A stretch of DNA of 64,000 nt from Streptomyces justiciae (GTDB taxonomy: Bacteria > Actinomycetota > Actinomycetes > Streptomycetales > Streptomycetaceae), in NCBI RefSeq assembly GCF_015163075.1, contig NZ_JADDXU010000006.1, forward strand, positions 372,001 to 436,000, in the 5' to 3' direction. Below are positions 7,880 to 15,389 of this stretch, one piece after another. The notes under the pieces are model-generated. The model searched no databases, was not told the DNA's origin, and saw only the letters and a list, made by a program, of their open reading frames with translations. The position numbers were made by a program, and so were the translations under genes. How positions within the stretch are numbered: position 1 is the stretch's first letter; each line of letters opens with the position of its first letter.

Positions 7880-8470
7880 ATGACTGACGCACCCCTGGAT
7901 CTCGGACCGCAGACCCGTGTCGTGGCACGTCTCGCGGAGGCGGTGACCGACGAGCAGCTGGCGGACGGGACGCCGTGTCCGGAGTACGCGGTACGGAATG
8001 TGCTGGGCCACCTGCTTCATCTGTCCGTGGCCTTCCGTGACGCTGCCCGGAAGGATCTCGGCGCCACGACGGACACCCCGCCGACGGCTGCGGTGCCGGA
8101 CATCGGGCCCGGCTGGCGTGAGGAGCTGCCGAAGGTGCTGGCCGAGCTTGCGGATGCGTGGCGTGACCCGGGCGCCTGGACCGGCATGACCCGGGCCGGG
8201 GGTGTCGATCTGCCGGGTGAGGTCGGCGGTGCTGTCGCGGTCGACGAGCTGGTGATCCATGGTTGGGATCTGGCGGTCGCGACCGGTCAGCGGTACGAGC
8301 CTGATCCGGCCGCGCTTCGGGCGACGTACGACTTCCTGTTGGCTGCTGCCGAAGACCCGAGTCGAGGTGGTGGCATTTTCGGGCCGGTGGTGCCGGTTGC
8401 GGATGATGCGTCGCTGCTGGAGCGGACGGTGGGGTTGAGTGGGCGGGCGCCGGGGTGGGCAGGGCGCTGA
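7880..8470 (+). CDS. TIGR03086-like metal-binding protein (DinB / maleylpyruvate isomerase N-terminal fold)
   Basis: A protein of 196 residues. HLLHLSVAF (about residues 46-54) and VIHGWDLAVATGQ (about residues 125-137) carry the spaced histidines of the mycothiol-dependent DinB/MDMPI fold. Members may bind a metal and act as mycothiol transferases; the reaction here is unknown. GAGGAGAAG lies just before the ATG at 7880. A 127-bp repeated element starts 3 bp after the stop. Confidence 0.8.
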   Translation: MTDAPLDLGPQTRVVARLAEAVTDEQLADGTPCPEYAVRNVLGHLLHLSVAFRDAARKDLGATTDTPPTAAVPDIGPGWREELPKVLAELADAWRDPGAWTGMTRAGGVDLPGEVGGAVAVDELVIHGWDLAVATGQRYEPDPAALRATYDFLLAAAEDPSRGGGIFGPVVPVADDASLLERTVGLSGRAPGWAGR

Positions 8471-8472
8471 GG

Positions 8473-8599
8473 GTTCGTGGGGGGTCGGGGCCGCGCCGGG
8501 GGGTGTCCGTCCTCGGAACGGCGCGGAATCGGTCACCTATAAAGGGCGGCCGTGTTGACGCGCCAACCGCTGCGGGCGGACACCCCCCGACACGTCCCC
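8473..8599 (-). repeat. 127-bp element with 12-bp terminal inverted repeats, copy A
   Basis: Nearly identical, in reverse complement, to 47345-47470. The main difference is a short central segment (about 8528-8542), where this copy has one extra base. The interior is bounded by GGGGGGTGTCCG (8498-8509) and CGGACACCCCCC (8577-8588), an exact 12-bp inverted repeat. Both copies are intergenic. It could be a small non-autonomous mobile element or a conserved structured RNA or protein-binding element; no coding sequence was accepted. Confidence 0.85.
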
Positions 8600-8632
8600 T
8601 CACGTTCGAACGCGGCTGCGGGTGACGCCCCC

Positions 8633-8661
8633 CAGGGGCGCGGGGAACTGCGCGACCAGCC
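8633..8661 (-). repeat. Dispersed intergenic repeat (copy 2, inverted)
   Basis: Reverse complement of the GGCTGGTCGCGCAGTTCC-type core seen at 3346-3375 and 23675-23703. It lies 34 bp beyond element A and 94 bp before the next gene. Confidence 0.75.
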
Positions 8662-8755
8662 ACGACGCTGCCGCAGTCGCCCGACTTGTCTTCGTGGCAG
8701 TCCCTTGGGCGCTAAATGAGGGGCGCCCAACCGTGCCTCCGCCTACCCTCCCCGC

Positions 8756-9517
8756 ATGTCTCTCCGTGTCACCGTTCTCGGTACCGCCTCGCCCCACCCC
8801 GGCCCCGACAATCCCTGCTCCGGCTATCTGGTGCGGGGTGGCGGGGCCGAGGTGTGGGTCGATGCCGGGTTCGGGAGCTTCGCGGAGTTGCGGCGGCACA
8901 CTGATCCGACGCGGCTCGATGCCATCTGGATCTCGCATCTGCATGCCGATCACTACGCCGATCTGACGGCCGCCTTCTACGGGTTCGCGTACGGCGGGCT
9001 CACCCTGTCCGCGCCGATCCCGGTGTACGCGCCGCGCGACTGCGCCTCGCGCCTCGCCGGGTTCTTCGGACGGCCCGACACGGGGTTCCTGAACGGGGTC
9101 TTCGACTTCCGTGCGCTGCGCCACGGGTACACCGTCCAGCACCGAGACCTGACCCTGACCGCCTCCGCGGTCGAGCACGAGGTCGAGGCCTACGGTCTGC
9201 GCGCGGCGGCTGGTGGCCGGGTGCTTGCCTACTCCGGGGACACCGGCCCGTGCGATTCGCTCCTGCATCTCGCCGGCGGTGCCGACCTGTTCCTCTGTGA
9301 GGCCGATGTGGACGCACATTGCAAGGGTGAAGTCGATCCGGTGCATCTGACGCCCGAGGAAGCCGGTGCCGGTGCCCGAATGGCCGGTGGCGTGGGGAAG
9401 TTGGTGATCACCCACGTCGGTCCCAGCTTGAGTGTTGAGGACGCGACTGCCCGTGCGGCCTCGGCTTTCGGCGGGCCTACGGTCGCCGCCCGTGTCGGCG
9501 AGACCCACACCGTCTGA
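8756..9517 (+). CDS. Metallo-beta-lactamase-fold hydrolase
   Basis: A protein of 253 residues. The zinc motif HLHADH lies near residue 62, followed by later ligands in SAVEHEVEAYG, YSGDTGPC and ITHVGPS. The overall order fits the RNase Z-like / cyclic-nucleotide phosphodiesterase branch of cytoplasmic MBL proteins. The substrate is unknown. It stands alone between the repeat-rich intergenic region and the gntR operon. Confidence 0.85.
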   Translation: MSLRVTVLGTASPHPGPDNPCSGYLVRGGGAEVWVDAGFGSFAELRRHTDPTRLDAIWISHLHADHYADLTAAFYGFAYGGLTLSAPIPVYAPRDCASRLAGFFGRPDTGFLNGVFDFRALRHGYTVQHRDLTLTASAVEHEVEAYGLRAAAGGRVLAYSGDTGPCDSLLHLAGGADLFLCEADVDAHCKGEVDPVHLTPEEAGAGARMAGGVGKLVITHVGPSLSVEDATARAASAFGGPTVAARVGETHTV

Positions 9518-9548
9518 TCGGCAACCTCAACTTCCTTTGTCAGAAGCA

Positions 9549-9577
9549 TTGACGAAATCCTTACCCCCTCCTACCTT
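9549..9577 (+). promoter_or_regulatory. Putative promoter of the gntR operon
   Basis: TTGACG (9549-9554), a 17-bp spacer, then TACCTT (9572-9577). This is a reasonable vegetative sigma-HrdB-type promoter 90 bp before the gntR start. Confidence 0.45.
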
Positions 9578-9598
9578 CAACGCGTCGTACTTCGTACG

Positions 9599-9644
9599 TC
9601 ATATATGAGACGCGATACGCGAGATCAGATACCCGAGATCTGAT
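9599..9644 (+). promoter_or_regulatory. Candidate GntR autoregulatory operators
   Basis: Two dyads lie between the promoter and the gntR start. TCATATATGA (9599-9608) is a perfect 10-bp palindrome. ATCAGAT (9624-9630) and ATCTGAT (9638-9644) form a perfect inverted repeat around a 7-bp centre. FadR-subfamily regulators bind short dyads of this kind beside their own genes; the assignment is inference. Confidence 0.45.
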
Positions 9645-9666
9645 ACGTGACTTCCGAGAGGCGCGC

Positions 9667-10335
9667 ATGACCTCTGTGCCCACGCCGATCCCGTCCCGCA
9701 CGCAGTTCGTGCTGGACGCGATCAAACACCGCATCCTCACCGGGCAGTTGACGCCCGGGCAGGCGCTGGTCGAGACCGACCTCGCCGCGCAGTTCGGGGT
9801 CTCCAAGACCCCGGTGCGCGAGGCGCTCAAGACCCTCGCCGGTACCGGGCTCGTCGTGATGAGCCAGTACAAGGGCGTCACGGTGCGCATGGTGGACGCG
9901 GACATGGCGCGCGAGGTGTATGACGTCCGGCTGCTCCTGGAGCCAGAGGCGTTGAAGCGGGCCGTCAAGCGCGGGGCCTCCCTCGCCGAGGCCCGGGACG
10001 CGCTGACCCGTGCGGACCAGGCCACCGACACCGCCGAACGTTCGCTGGCCAACCGGGAGTTCCACCGCGCCCTGTATCTGCCGTGCGGCAACCCGCTGCT
10101 GGGCCGGATGCTCGACGAGGTCCGTGACCAGGCCGCCCTCGTCTCCGCCGTCGCCTGGGCGGCCTCGCCTTCCTGGGAGCGGGAGGCCGGTGAGCACCGC
10201 GAGATCCTGCGGCTCGCCCTCGACGGTGACGCCGACGGCGCCGCCCGCGCCCTCCACGCGCACATCGCGTCGTTCGTGCAACGGGCCTTCCCGGACGCCG
10301 AGTCCGAGGCCCAGGGAGAGGACGGTCAGGCATGA
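9667..10335 (+). CDS. GntR-family regulator, FadR (FCD) subfamily
   Basis: A protein of 222 residues. The N-terminal winged helix contains GVSKTPVREALKTLAGTGLV (about residues 43-62). The C-terminal all-helical FCD ligand domain has the metal-binding-type NREFHRALY and EHREIL segments. FCD regulators typically sense small carboxylates or sugar acids. The TGA overlaps the next ATG (ATGA), so it is the first gene of an operon with two sugar-acid enzymes and probably senses their substrate or product. Confidence 0.92.
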   Translation: MTSVPTPIPSRTQFVLDAIKHRILTGQLTPGQALVETDLAAQFGVSKTPVREALKTLAGTGLVVMSQYKGVTVRMVDADMAREVYDVRLLLEPEALKRAVKRGASLAEARDALTRADQATDTAERSLANREFHRALYLPCGNPLLGRMLDEVRDQAALVSAVAWAASPSWEREAGEHREILRLALDGDADGAARALHAHIASFVQRAFPDAESEAQGEDGQA

Positions 10336-11240
10336 CAACGACGTTCGAGACCCAGCGGGCCGCCCTGGCCGACGTGGTCGCGATCCCGGTGACACCCTTC
10401 GCCGAGGACGGCTCCGTCGACCAGGACGCCCACCGGGCCCTGCTGCGTCGTCTGCTCGATGGGGGGGTGCGCACGCTCACTCCCAATGGGAACACCGGCG
10501 AGTTCTATGCCCTGACCCCGGAGGAGCGGCAGCTTGTCACCGAGATGACGATCGACGAGGCCGGTGAGCGTGCCGTGATCCTCGTCGGTGTCGGTCATGA
10601 CGTGCCCACCGCGGTCGCCTCCGCGCGGCATGCCCGGGAGCTGGGCGCCGCCATGGTGATGGTCCACCAGCCCGTCCATCCGTACGTCTCCCAGGGTGGT
10701 TGGGTCGACTACCACCGTGCCATCGCAGAGGCCGTGCCCGAGCTGGGTGTCGTGCCGTACATCCGGAACGCTCAGCTCAGCGGGTTGAGGCTGGCTGAGC
10801 TCGCCGACTTCTGCCCGAACGTCATCGGTGTGAAGTACGCCGTTCCGGACGCGTCGAGGTTCGCCGGCTTCGCCCGGGACGCGGGGCTCGACCGGTTCGT
10901 ATGGGTCGCCGGGCTCGCCGAGCCTTATGCCCCTTCCTACTTCTCTGCGGGTGCCACCGGGTTCACCTCGGGGCTCGTGAACGTCGCCCCGGCCGTCTCG
11001 CTGAACATGATCGAAGCGCTTCGATCCGGTGATTACCCGGCCGCCATGAAGGTCTGGGAGCAGATCCGCCGCTTCGAGGAGCTTCGCGCGGCCAACGGTT
11101 CCGCCAACAACGTCACCGTCGTCAAGGAGGCTCTCGCCTCCCTGGGGCTGTGCCGCCGCGATGTCCGGCCGCCGAGCAAGCCGCTGCCCGAGGACGAGCG
11201 GGACGAGGTCGCCGCCATAGCCGCCGGGTGGTCGATATGA
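10332..11240 (+). CDS. DHDPS-superfamily aldolase/dehydratase acting on a keto-deoxy sugar acid
   Basis: A protein of 302 residues. The Schiff-base lysine is in NVIGVKYAVPD, and the N-terminal GNTGEFYALTPEE stretch matches the sugar-acid side of the family rather than lysine biosynthesis. Likely jobs are 2-keto-3-deoxy-pentonate dehydratase (giving alpha-ketoglutarate semialdehyde) or a KDG-type aldolase. It is coupled by ATGA to gntR and overlaps the IlvD-type dehydratase start by 4 bp, which would make its substrate. Confidence 0.82.
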   Translation: MTTTFETQRAALADVVAIPVTPFAEDGSVDQDAHRALLRRLLDGGVRTLTPNGNTGEFYALTPEERQLVTEMTIDEAGERAVILVGVGHDVPTAVASARHARELGAAMVMVHQPVHPYVSQGGWVDYHRAIAEAVPELGVVPYIRNAQLSGLRLAELADFCPNVIGVKYAVPDASRFAGFARDAGLDRFVWVAGLAEPYAPSYFSAGATGFTSGLVNVAPAVSLNMIEALRSGDYPAAMKVWEQIRRFEELRAANGSANNVTVVKEALASLGLCRRDVRPPSKPLPEDERDEVAAIAAGWSI

Positions 11241-12976
11241 CGGACAGCAGAGAGCGGTTGAGCGCGGAGCAACTCCGCAGCCATCAGTGGTACGGCACCG
11301 AAGGGCAGTTGCGCACCTGGTCGCACAACGCCCGGATGCGGCAGCTGGGTTACGAGGCGGAGGAGTACCGGGGGCGGCCGGTCGTCGCCGTTCTCAACAC
11401 CTGGTCCGACATCAATCCCTGCCATGTGCATCTGCGCGAGCGTGCCGAGGCCGTCAAGCGGGGGGTGTGGCAGGCCGGGGGGTTCCCGCTCGAATTTCCG
11501 GTCGCGACTCTGTCGGAGACTTATCAGAAGCCGACCCCGATGCTCTACCGCAACCTGCTTGCGATGGAGACCGAAGAGTTGCTGCGGTCGTATCCGATCG
11601 ACTCGGCCGTGCTGCTCGGTGGTTGCGACAAGTCGACGCCCGCCCTGCTCATGGGCGCCACCTCGGCTGACGTACCGTCAATCTTCGTCCCTGCCGGGCC
11701 CATGCTGCCCGGGCACTGGCGCGGTGAGACGCTCGGGTCCGGTACCGACATGTGGAAGTACTGGGACGAGCATCGCGCCGGGAATCTGACCGATTGCGAA
11801 CTCCGGGAATTGCAGGGTGGGTTGGCGCGGTCTCCCGGTCACTGCATGACCATGGGTACGGCGTCCACCATGACCGCGGCCGCCGAGGCGCTCGGGATGA
11901 CGCTGCCCGGTGCCTCCTCGATCCCGGCCGTCGACTCCGCGCACGAGCGGATGGCCGCCGCCTCCGGGCGCCGGGCCGTGGAGCTGGCCTGGACCGCGCT
12001 GAAGCCGTCCGAGATCCTCAGCCGTGAGGCCTTCGAGGACGCCGTCACCACCGTGCTCGGGCTGGGCGGTTCCACCAACGCCGTGATCCACATCATCGCG
12101 ATGGCGGGTCGCGCCGGCATCAAGCTCACCCTCGACGACTTCGACCGCATCGCCCGTACCGTGCCGGTGCTGGCGAACGTGCGGCCCGGTGGTCAGACGT
12201 ACCTCATGGAGGACTTCTACTTCGCCGGCGGCCTGCCCGGCTTCCTGTCGCGGATCACCGATCTGCTCCACCTGGACCGGCCGACCGTCAACGGCACGCT
12301 GGGCGGGCAGTTGGAGGGTGCGGTCGTCCACGACGACGACGTCATCCGTGGCCGGGAGAACCCGGTCGCGAGCGAGGGCGGCGTCGCCGTTCTGCGCGGC
12401 AACCTCTGTCCGGACGGCGCGGTCATCAAGCACATCTCCGCCGAGCCGCACCTGCTCAAGCACACCGGTCCCGCGGTCGTCTTCGACGACTACAAGACCA
12501 TGCAGCGGACGATCAACGACCCGTCGCTCGGCATCACCGCCGACAGTGTGCTCGTGCTGCGCAACTCCGGGCCCAAGGGCGGTCCGGGCATGCCCGAGTA
12601 CGGCATGCTCCCCATCCCCGACCATCTGCTCAAGCAGGGGGTGCGGGACATGGTCCGGATCTCCGACGCCCGTATGAGCGGCACGAGTTACGGCGCCTGC
12701 GCGCTGCACGTGGCGCCCGAGTCGTACGTCGGCGGACCGCTCGCCCTCGTGCGCAGCGGTGACCAGATCACCCTGGACGTCGAGGCCCGTTCCCTCCATC
12801 TCCATGTGGAGGAGGACGAGTTGGCGCGGCGACGGGCCGACTGGACGCCGCCGCCCGTGCGTTACGAGCGCGGCTACGGCGCCCTCTACAACGAGCAGAT
12901 CACGCAGGCCGACACCGGCTGCGACTTCGAGTTCCTCGCCCGGAAGGGCACCGTGCAGGACCCCTACGCGAGCTGA
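11237..12976 (+). CDS. IlvD/Edd-family sugar-acid dehydratase (L-arabinonate dehydratase-like)
   Basis: A protein of 579 residues. Cysteines suited to an iron-sulfur cluster sit in NPCH, GGCDKSTPA and GHCMTMGTASTM, the order seen across dihydroxyacid and sugar-acid dehydratases. Length and the NTWSDINPCH start region fit the pentonate/hexonate branch rather than branched-chain amino acid synthesis. The partner DHDPS-type gene and the gntR regulator point to an oxidative route for arabinose or a related pectin side-chain sugar. The exact substrate is unknown. Confidence 0.85.
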   Translation: MTDSRERLSAEQLRSHQWYGTEGQLRTWSHNARMRQLGYEAEEYRGRPVVAVLNTWSDINPCHVHLRERAEAVKRGVWQAGGFPLEFPVATLSETYQKPTPMLYRNLLAMETEELLRSYPIDSAVLLGGCDKSTPALLMGATSADVPSIFVPAGPMLPGHWRGETLGSGTDMWKYWDEHRAGNLTDCELRELQGGLARSPGHCMTMGTASTMTAAAEALGMTLPGASSIPAVDSAHERMAAASGRRAVELAWTALKPSEILSREAFEDAVTTVLGLGGSTNAVIHIIAMAGRAGIKLTLDDFDRIARTVPVLANVRPGGQTYLMEDFYFAGGLPGFLSRITDLLHLDRPTVNGTLGGQLEGAVVHDDDVIRGRENPVASEGGVAVLRGNLCPDGAVIKHISAEPHLLKHTGPAVVFDDYKTMQRTINDPSLGITADSVLVLRNSGPKGGPGMPEYGMLPIPDHLLKQGVRDMVRISDARMSGTSYGACALHVAPESYVGGPLALVRSGDQITLDVEARSLHLHVEEDELARRRADWTPPPVRYERGYGALYNEQITQADTGCDFEFLARKGTVQDPYAS

Positions 12977-13030
12977 TCCCGAGCACCACGGCCTGTTTCT
13001 TCGTGGCCTTCGCACAACCCTGCACCAAGA

Positions 13031-13042
13031 GAAAGCGCTTCC
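13031..13042 (+). promoter_or_regulatory. LacI/CcpA-like operator before the pectin ABC permease genes
   Basis: GAAAGCGCTTCC is a 12-bp near-palindrome (arms GAAAGC / GCTTCC) with the central GCGC typical of LacI-family operators. It lies 33 bp before the first permease start, at the head of the long pectin operon. A LacI-family regulator is encoded at 62752-63807, but nothing here ties it to this site. Confidence 0.5.
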
Positions 13043-13075
13043 CGCACCACGTACTGAACTGATCGGAGAACAGTC

Positions 13076-14011
13076 ATGGCCCAAGCCGCAGCCGTGGCGA
13101 AACCGCCCGCGCCACCCCGGCGGCGCCGTGCCTCCGCCACCCCGCGCAGGCTCCCGTACCTGCTGATCGCGCCGGCGGCGCTGCTCATGCTGGGCTTCAT
13201 CGCCTACCCCGTCATCAGCGTCTTCTACTACAGCCTGCAGAACTACAACCCGACCAAGCCGTGGCGCAACGGCTACGCGGGCTTCGACAACTTCACGAAG
13301 ATCTTCACCGACGACCCGGCGTTCTGGGACACGCTGACCTTCAGCGCCAAGTGGGTCTTCGTCGAGGTCGGCCTCCAGTTGCTGTTCGGGCTCGCGCTGG
13401 CGCTCATCGTCAACCAGACCTTCGTCGGGCGCGCGCTCGGCCGGGCGATGGTCTTCTCGCCCTGGGCCGTCTCCGGCGTGCTGACCTCCGCGATCTGGGT
13501 GCTGCTCTACAACTCCCAGACCGGTATCACCCGTTACCTCGCCGACATGGGCATCGGGTCGTACGGCACGAGCTGGCTGTCGGACACCTCCACCGTGTTC
13601 CCGGCGGCGATCGTCGCCGACCTGTGGCGCGGTGTCCCCTTCTTCGCGATCCTCATCCTCGCCGACCTCCAGTCCGTCTCCAAGGACCTGTACGAGGCCG
13701 CCGAGGTCGACGGGGCCAGCCGCCTCAAGCAGTTCTGGCACATCACGCTGCCGCACCTGAAGGACGCGATCGTGCTGTCCACGCTGCTGCGCGCGGTCTG
13801 GGAGTTCAACAACGTCGACCTGCTCTACACCCTCACCGGCGGCGGACCCGCCGGCGAGACGACGACCCTCCCGCTCTACATCGCCAACACCAGCGTCGAC
13901 GCCCACAACTTCGGCTACGCGTCCGCCCTGACCACGGTGGCGTTCGTGATTCTTCTCTTCTGCTCGATGGTCTATCTGCGCCTGAGCAAGTTCGGAGGCG
14001 AGGACAAGTGA
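13076..14011 (+). CDS. Sugar ABC transporter permease (MalF/LacF type)
   Basis: A protein of 311 residues with six predicted membrane helices. The EAA-loop signature is LYEAAEVDGASRLKQFWHI. A basic, proline-rich cytoplasmic N-terminus precedes the first helix (about residues 28-48). With the next gene and the binding protein at 22278-23621 it probably imports oligogalacturonides or rhamnogalacturonan fragments. CGGAG lies 7 bases before the ATG, and the stop overlaps the next GTG. The gene opens a run of plus-strand pectin genes that reaches about 31.6 kb. Confidence 0.9.
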   Translation: MAQAAAVAKPPAPPRRRRASATPRRLPYLLIAPAALLMLGFIAYPVISVFYYSLQNYNPTKPWRNGYAGFDNFTKIFTDDPAFWDTLTFSAKWVFVEVGLQLLFGLALALIVNQTFVGRALGRAMVFSPWAVSGVLTSAIWVLLYNSQTGITRYLADMGIGSYGTSWLSDTSTVFPAAIVADLWRGVPFFAILILADLQSVSKDLYEAAEVDGASRLKQFWHITLPHLKDAIVLSTLLRAVWEFNNVDLLYTLTGGGPAGETTTLPLYIANTSVDAHNFGYASALTTVAFVILLFCSMVYLRLSKFGGEDK

Positions 14012-14901
14012 GCATCAAGGAAGCCACCCCGGTCGTGTCCGAGACCCGCAAGTCCCCGCCGCCGCCCCGGCCCAAGGCCAGGCAGCGCGCCTGGGACGAC
14101 GTGCCCCGCTGGCAGATCTACCTCCCGCTGGGGATCTACCTGCTCTTCACCCTGATCCCGTTCTACTGGATCCTGCTCTTCGCGCTCCGCCCGACCGGGT
14201 CCACCTCGCTGGTGCCCTGGCCCATGACCTTCGACCACTTCGAGAAGGTGTGGACCGAGCGTGAATTCGGCACCTACTTCCAGAACAGCGTCCTCGTCGG
14301 CGTCGCCACCCTGGTCATGACGACCCTGGTCGCGCTGGCCGGCGGCTACGCCCTCGCGCGGTTCAACTTCAAGATCAAGCGGGCGTTCATGCTGGGGCTG
14401 CTCTGCTCCCAGTTCGTGCCGGGCGCGCTGCTGCTGGTGCCGTTGTTCGAGATCTTCGCCAAGATCCAGATGATCAACTCGCTGGGCAGCGTGATCATCG
14501 CCGAGACCGTCTTCCAGCTGCCGCTGTCGATCATCCTGATCAGCAACTTCATCAAGAACGTGCCGCCGTCCCTGGAAGAGGCGGCCTGGGTGGACGGCTG
14601 CAACCGCTTCACCGCGTTCCGGATCGTCGTCCTGCCGCTGCTGCGGCCCGGTCTGATCGCCGTCGGCTCCTTCGCCTTCGTGCACTCCTGGAACCACTTC
14701 CTGTTCGCCCTGATGTTCCTCAACAACCCGGAGAAGCAGACCATCCCGGTCGGCCTCAACACCCTGATGGGCGCGGACAGCGTCGACCTCGGCGCCCTCG
14801 CCGCGGGCGGCATCATCGCGGCCGTACCGGTCGTGCTCGTCTTCGCCTTCATCCAGAAGTGGCTGATCACGGGGTTCAGCGCGGGGGCGGTGAAGGGATG
14901 A
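14008..14901 (+). CDS. Sugar ABC transporter permease (MalG type)
   Basis: A protein of 297 residues with six membrane segments. The EAA-loop reads LEEAAWVDGCNRFTAFRIVVLPL. The GTG start at 14008 overlaps the stop of the MalF-type gene (GTGA), giving stoichiometric coupling. No ATPase follows, so the ATP-binding subunit must come from elsewhere, in streptomycetes often MsiK. Confidence 0.9.
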   Translation: MSIKEATPVVSETRKSPPPPRPKARQRAWDDVPRWQIYLPLGIYLLFTLIPFYWILLFALRPTGSTSLVPWPMTFDHFEKVWTEREFGTYFQNSVLVGVATLVMTTLVALAGGYALARFNFKIKRAFMLGLLCSQFVPGALLLVPLFEIFAKIQMINSLGSVIIAETVFQLPLSIILISNFIKNVPPSLEEAAWVDGCNRFTAFRIVVLPLLRPGLIAVGSFAFVHSWNHFLFALMFLNNPEKQTIPVGLNTLMGADSVDLGALAAGGIIAAVPVVLVFAFIQKWLITGFSAGAVKG

Positions 14902-15389
14902 GGCGCCGCCGGATCGTGATCGCGCGGGGCAGCTCCCGGCCGGGGCTTCCCCGGACCGTGCGGGGTGGCGCGGGGCCGGGTCTCCTCCGGACCGTGCGGG
15001 GTAGTGCAGGGCCGGGTCACCTCCGCACCGTGCGGGGAGCCCTGGGGCCGGATTCTCTCGGCCGCGCCGACCGCGGGCACGCGCGGAGCGTCTGCCGCGG
15101 CATCCCGACGGCAGCCGATGGCCGGCCTGCCGCACCGGGGGGTGCGGTCGACGGAGGTCCTGTCGAAGCAGCTGCCGGCCGGGGCGACCGCGTTTGGACG
15201 CTGTTGACCTCCGGGTTCGGCGCCAAGCGCTCCGGCGGAGCCATCACGACGGTCCCTCAGTCGTCCGGGGACTCGTGGCCGGCCACGCCCAGCGGTGGTG
15301 CTGCGCATCGATACAGCTCCGCTCCCCTTCGGAGCGCTGCCGGACCGTACCCGAACTCGTCGGACTCGCTCAGGGAGGTGTGGGCATGA
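14898..15389 (+). other. Doubtful 163-codon reading frame bridging permease and pectate lyase
   Basis: This frame begins with an ATG overlapping the permease stop (ATGA) and ends with a TGA overlapping the pectate lyase ATG (ATGA). The predicted product is Arg/Gly/Pro-rich and contains three 12-residue repeats (PGLLRTVRGSAG-like, residues about 14-49) but no known domain. Third-position usage looks weaker than in neighbours. It may be non-coding repeat-bearing spacer with chance overlaps, or a small coupled protein. The stretch otherwise holds only the 36-bp repeats and a 6-bp hairpin at 15320-15336. Confidence 0.2.
14937..15044 (+). repeat. Three tandem 36-bp repeats
   Basis: Units at 14937-14972, 14973-15008 and 15009-15044 share the core ACCGTGCGGGG at the same offset. 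The period is a multiple of three, so the frame is kept across units. There are no unique spacers, so it is not a CRISPR array. Confidence 0.75.

Noticed and set aside
5375..8536. Long minus-strand frame spanning kdgD-linked gene, MFS gene and spacer
   Set aside because: It crosses intergenic sequence and runs in a different frame from the MFS protein; composition is Arg/Pro-rich without motifs.
14937..15044. Possible CRISPR array
   Set aside because: The 36-bp units are directly tandem with no unique spacers and there are no cas genes nearby.
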